A program made the position numbers and the translations under genes. Positions 60,776 to 64,000 of a DNA stretch of 64,000 nt are shown piece after piece (position 1 is the stretch's first letter; each line of letters begins with the position of its first letter). A model generated the notes under the pieces. It did not search any database and was not told the origin of the DNA. It saw nothing but the letters and a program-made list of their open reading frames with translations. Source of the DNA: Lysinimonas soli (GTDB lineage Bacteria; Actinomycetota; Actinomycetes; Actinomycetales; Microbacteriaceae); assembly GCF_042655435.1 (NCBI RefSeq), contig NZ_JBHSMG010000001.1, positions 1,240,001 through 1,304,000 on the forward strand, given 5' to 3'.

Positions 60776-61779
60776 GGCAGCTCCACCGCGGCTTCCGAGA
60801 CGGGCTCGCTCGCCGCCATGGCGTCGGCCGGGGTCTGTGCCGCGGCACGCCGCCGGGTGCGCAGGCGCGGGTCCGCCAGGTCGTTGAGGCTCTCGCCGAC
60901 CAGGGTCACGCCGAGCACGACGAGCACGATCGCGAGGCCCGGGAAGACGGACGTCCACCAGATGCCGCTCGTGACATCCGACACCGCCTTGTTGAGGTCG
61001 TAGCCCCATTCGGCTGCCGAGGTCGGCTCGATGCCGAAGCCGAGGAAGCCCAGGCCCGCCAGTGTCAGGATCGCCTCGGAGCTGTTGAGCGTGAGGATCA
61101 GCGGCAGGGTGCGGGTCGAGTTGCGCAGCACGTGGCGGAACATGATGCGCGGCGTGCTCGCGCCGATCACCTTGGCCGACTCCACGAAGGCCTCGGACTT
61201 GATGCGGATGGTCTCGGATCGGATCACGCGGAAGTACTGCGGGATGAACACGGCCGTGATCGAGATCGCCGCCGCGAGCACGCCGCCCCACAGACTCGAT
61301 TGCCCCCCGCTGATCACGATGGCAGCCACGATCGCCAGCAGCAGGCTCGGGAAGGCGTAGACGGCATCCGCGATCACGACGAGCACCCGATCGAGCCAGC
61401 CGCCGAGGTATCCGGAGAGCAGCCCGAGGAAGACCCCGACGAAGAACGACAGCAGGATCGCGACGACGATCACCAGGAACGCCGTCTGGGTGCCCCAGAT
61501 CACGCGCGACAGCACGTCGTACCCGCCCGAGGTCGTGCCGAGCAGGTGGGCGGCGCTCGGCGGATTCTGCGCGCCGAACAGACCGTGAACGTCGCGCAGC
61601 TGGTTGAACCGGTACGGCGAGATGACGGGGGCCAGCGCGGCGACCAGCAGGAAGAAGCCCGTGATGACGAGACCCGTGACGAGCATCCCGCGCTGCAGGC
61701 CGATGGACTGACGGAACTGGTGGACGACCGGGATCCGGTACCAGAGGGTGCGCAGCCGGCGCGGAGACGACTCGGACAT
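60772..61779 (-). CDS. ABC importer permease, DppC type
   Basis: The 335-residue permease has an N-terminal helix, an extracytoplasmic loop with HLLGTTSGGYDVLSRVIWGT, and five further helices with the ATPase-contact loop ESAKVIGASTPRIMFRHVLRN. It pairs with the DppB-type permease, whose stop overlaps its ATG by one base (TGATG). Confidence 0.93.
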   Translation of the reverse strand: MSESSPRRLRTLWYRIPVVHQFRQSIGLQRGMLVTGLVITGFFLLVAALAPVISPYRFNQLRDVHGLFGAQNPPSAAHLLGTTSGGYDVLSRVIWGTQTAFLVIVVAILLSFFVGVFLGLLSGYLGGWLDRVLVVIADAVYAFPSLLLAIVAAIVISGGQSSLWGGVLAAAISITAVFIPQYFRVIRSETIRIKSEAFVESAKVIGASTPRIMFRHVLRNSTRTLPLILTLNSSEAILTLAGLGFLGFGIEPTSAAEWGYDLNKAVSDVTSGIWWTSVFPGLAIVLVVLGVTLVGESLNDLADPRLRTRRRAAAQTPADAMAASEPVSEAAVELP

Positions 61780-62882
61780 CAGTACCTCACCCGCGGGTCG
61801 ATGAGCGCGGCGACGATGTCGACGATGAAGTTGGTCAGGGCGACGATGACGGCGAGCAGGGCGACGATGCCCTGCACGGCGACGAAGTCGCGCTTCGACA
61901 GGTAGTACGCGAGCTCGAAGCCGAGCCCCTTCCACTCGAAGGTGGTCTCGGTGAGCACGGCGCCGCCGAGCAGCATGGCGATCTGCAGGCCGATGACGGT
62001 CACGATCGGGATGAGCGCGGGTTTGAGAGCGTGCTTGCTCACGAGCCGGATTTCGCGCACCCCGCGCGAGCGGGCGGCGTCGACGTAGTCGCGCGACAGG
62101 GTGCCGATGACGTTGGTCCGCACCAGCCGGAGGAAGATGCCTGCGGTCAGCAGGCCGAGCGCGATGCCGGGCAGCACGGCGTGGCTCAGCACGTCGCCGA
62201 TGATCTGCGGGTCGCCGCTGCGCAGCGCATCGATCAGGTAGATGCCGGTGCGGCCCGGCATCGACGAGAAGAAGATCTCCGAGCGGGTGGATGCCCGGCC
62301 GGCGACCGGCAGGATGTCCAGTTGTACCGCGAAGACCAGCTTGAGCAGCAGGCCGGCGAAGAAGACGGGGGTCGCGTAGGCGAGGATCGCGAAGATGCGC
62401 AGCACGGCATCCGGCCAGCGATCACGGTAGTAGGCCGCGACCTGACCGAGCGGGATTCCGATCAGGAACGCCACGATCAGGGCGTAGAACGCGAGCTCGA
62501 GGGTCGCCCCGCCGTGGGTGAGCAGGATCTGCGAGATCGGCTGACCGTCGGTGATCGAGGTGCCGAAGTTGCCCGTGAAGATCTGGCCCAGGTACTCGAA
62601 GTACTGCACGATGATCGGCCGGTCGAAGCCCGCGTGATGGATGCGCTCGGCCAGCTGGTCGGGCGGGAGCTTGCCGCCCAGCGCGATCGTGATCGGGTCG
62701 CCCGTGAGGCGCATCAGCACGAAGACCATGCTCACGAGGATGAAGATGGTCGGGAAGATCAGCAGGAATCGGATGAGCAGGTAGCGCCACAGGGTGCTGC
62801 CGCCTCGCCCACCTCGTCGGCTGCCGGTCCCGGGCGCGCCCGCGACGGGCGGCTCGACCATGGGAGCGGCGACGGTGCTCAT
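61779..62882 (-). CDS. ABC importer permease, DppB type
   Basis: The 367-residue permease has a Gly/Pro-rich N-terminus, six helices, the extracytoplasmic loop of DppB proteins and the ATPase-contact segment DYVDAARSRGVREIRLVSKHALK. With the DppC-type permease it forms the channel for peptide or similar import. GGA ribosome-binding bases precede ATG 62882. A hairpin separates it from the substrate-binding gene. Confidence 0.92.
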   Translation of the reverse strand: MSTVAAPMVEPPVAGAPGTGSRRGGRGGSTLWRYLLIRFLLIFPTIFILVSMVFVLMRLTGDPITIALGGKLPPDQLAERIHHAGFDRPIIVQYFEYLGQIFTGNFGTSITDGQPISQILLTHGGATLELAFYALIVAFLIGIPLGQVAAYYRDRWPDAVLRIFAILAYATPVFFAGLLLKLVFAVQLDILPVAGRASTRSEIFFSSMPGRTGIYLIDALRSGDPQIIGDVLSHAVLPGIALGLLTAGIFLRLVRTNVIGTLSRDYVDAARSRGVREIRLVSKHALKPALIPIVTVIGLQIAMLLGGAVLTETTFEWKGLGFELAYYLSKRDFVAVQGIVALLAVIVALTNFIVDIVAALIDPRVRY

Positions 62883-62912
62883 GGATTCCTTGCGATGACG
62901 GGGCGGTGGCGA

Positions 62913-62952
62913 GTGAACGGGGCGGCCGACGACGGCCGACCACCCCGTTCAC
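62913..62952 (-). terminator. Hairpin between substrate-binding and permease genes
   Basis: The outer stem GTGAACGGGG/CCCCGTTCAC (10 bp) and an inner stem GGCCG/CGGCC enclose a short loop. It lies 17 nt after the stop of the substrate-binding gene on the minus strand and has no T-run. It probably limits read-through or stabilises the upstream mRNA so that more binding protein than permease is made. Confidence 0.6.
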
Positions 62953-62969
62953 TGTAATTCAGGCTCGGA

Positions 62970-64000
62970 TCAGCCCTTGACGAGCGTGCCGAAGCGGAAC
63001 TTGAACGCCCCGTCGAGCGTGGTGCCCGAGATGTCCGTTCCGGTGACCGCCACCTGCGACCCCTGAAGCAGGGGAAGGGTCGGCAGGTCCGCCGCCACCT
63101 TGGCCTGGATGTCCTCGATCAGCGCCTTGCGAGCGGCCGGGTCCGACTCGGTCGCCTGCTTCTTGATCTGGTCGATGACCGCCTGGTTGCTGTAGTGGTT
63201 GACCAGGAAGCTGTCCGCCCCGAAGAACGGCGTCAGGTAGTCATCCGCGTCGGCGTAGTCCGGGAACCAGCCGAGCTGGTACTCGGGGTACACATCGGCC
63301 GTACGGTCCTTGGAGTACTGGGTGTACTCGGTGGACTGCAGGGTCACCGTGAACAGGCCGCCGGCCTCGAGCTGGCTCTTCACGAGCGCGTACTCGTCGG
63401 TCGACGACTCGCCGTAGTGGTCGGTGTTGTACTGCAACTTCAGGGCGACCGGAGTCGTGATCCCCGCATCGGTCAGCGCCTTCTTGGCCTTCGCCGCGTC
63501 GGGGCCGCCCTTGCCGTTGCCGTACATGCTCTTGAGCACCGTGGTGGCGCCGGTCAGGCCGTCCGGGACGAAGGAGTACAGCGGGGTGTAGGTGTTCTTG
63601 TACACCTGGCTCGCGATCTCGGAGCGGTCGATCAGATCGGCCGCCGCCTGGCGCACCGCGAGGGCCTTCTTGGCATCCGCACCCGGCTGGGTGGCGCCGT
63701 AGGGCATCGTGTTGAAGTTGAACACGATGTAGCGCATCTCGCCGCCCGGACCGTGCACGACCTTGACCTTCTTGTCGCTGCTCAGCGACTGCACGTCGGT
63801 GGCCGACAGGCTGCGGTACGCCACGTCGATGTTGCCCTCCTGCACGTCGAGCTTCAGGTTCGACGCGTCCGTGTAGTACTTCTGCGTGATGCTGCTGGTC
63901 TTGGCCGCGCCGAGCAGACCTGCGTAGTTCGGGTTCGCCTTGAAGGTGATCAGGTTGTTGAAGTCGTAGCTGTCGATCTTGTACTGACCGTCGAACGCCT
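62970..64000 (-). CDS. ABC importer substrate-binding protein, family 5 (5' end outside window)
   Basis: The frame runs in from the right edge and ends at 62970, giving the C-terminal ~343 residues of a family 5 extracellular solute-binding protein. Seen are VAYRSLSATDVQSL, RYIVFNFNTMPYG, VRQAAADLIDRSEI and LGWFPDYADADDYLTPFF, typical of dipeptide/oligopeptide/nickel-binding proteins. The signal peptide is outside the window. It is the first gene of the importer operon that follows. Confidence 0.93.
   Translation of the reverse strand, partial: AFDGQYKIDSYDFNNLITFKANPNYAGLLGAAKTSSITQKYYTDASNLKLDVQEGNIDVAYRSLSATDVQSLSSDKKVKVVHGPGGEMRYIVFNFNTMPYGATQPGADAKKALAVRQAAADLIDRSEIASQVYKNTYTPLYSFVPDGLTGATTVLKSMYGNGKGGPDAAKAKKALTDAGITTPVALKLQYNTDHYGESSTDEYALVKSQLEAGGLFTVTLQSTEYTQYSKDRTADVYPEYQLGWFPDYADADDYLTPFFGADSFLVNHYSNQAVIDQIKKQATESDPAARKALIEDIQAKVAADLPTLPLLQGSQVAVTGTDISGTTLDGAFKFRFGTLVKG

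Noticed and set aside
1..64000. CRISPR arrays, insertion sequences, prophage genes, rRNA genes and replication origins.
   Set aside because: No spaced direct-repeat series, transposase or phage-like protein, rRNA signature or DnaA-box cluster was seen anywhere in the window.

Overview
The window is one contiguous stretch of high-GC chromosome from an actinobacterium, most likely a member of the Microbacteriaceae (inference). Supporting signs are a homodimeric AceE pyruvate dehydrogenase next to a FasR/fabD-fabH-acpP-fabF cluster with a DUF3145 neighbour, the Nif3 / coiled-coil ribbon protein / RNase H / rnpB block known from actinobacteria, a fused CofGH deazaflavin gene, actinobacterial AhpE-type peroxiredoxin and GT4 glycosyltransferase, and many genes whose -10 hexamer lies 6-8 nt before the start codon (leaderless pattern). 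No insertion sequence, prophage, CRISPR array or rRNA was seen.

Layout. 1-326: 3' end of polyphosphate glucokinase. 453-8318: a complete potassium-uptake operon, a 27-codon micro-ORF then kdpFABC and kdpDE, with mostly overlapping genes. 8315-10829: acyl-lipid desaturase, cspA with a structured leader, and a VIT1/CCC1-type iron/manganese transporter behind a DtxR/IdeR-like box. 10979-17746: RNase P RNA, RNase H, a ribbon protein that has lost its zinc cysteines, Nif3, an NCS1 permease carrying a 634-residue Pro/Ala-rich extension, and a DMT exporter. 17774-18642: tRNA-Val with a 42-bp copy of its 3' end beside it, and a membrane protein. 18673-27858: peroxiredoxin, aceE, fasR-fabD-fabH-acpP-fabF (pyruvate to acetyl-CoA to fatty acids) and DUF3145.

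28003-41945: DNA polymerase I-like protein, secreted phosphoesterase, an aldehyde dehydrogenase/DUF779/GAF-regulator cluster, DUF1684, a cysteine-less thioredoxin-fold membrane protein, APC permease, DUF952, a CAU tRNA, GT4 glycosyltransferase, a DMT/NIPA-like transporter and peptide deformylase. 41959-49937: a coupled histidine kinase / receiver-only regulator / AzlC / AzlD unit, a second NarL-type two-component system, small membrane proteins and a ferric-reductase-like flavoprotein coupled to an FMN-binding protein. 50106-52678: acetate uptake and activation (SatP, Acs). 52682-57002: a translationally coupled unit of CofGH, alpha/beta hydrolase and Baeyer-Villiger-type monooxygenase; the CofH half of CofGH has lost its radical-SAM cysteine motif. 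57116-64000: tRNA-Asn, lactonase-fold protein and a peptide/nickel-type ABC importer whose substrate-binding gene runs off the window.

The strongest candidates for new biology are the CofGH protein with a cluster-less second half coupled to a monooxygenase and hydrolase, the NCS1 permease with its giant disordered N-terminus, and the receiver-only two-component system locked to a branched-chain amino-acid exporter. All functional names rest on reading motifs by eye; no database search was run.
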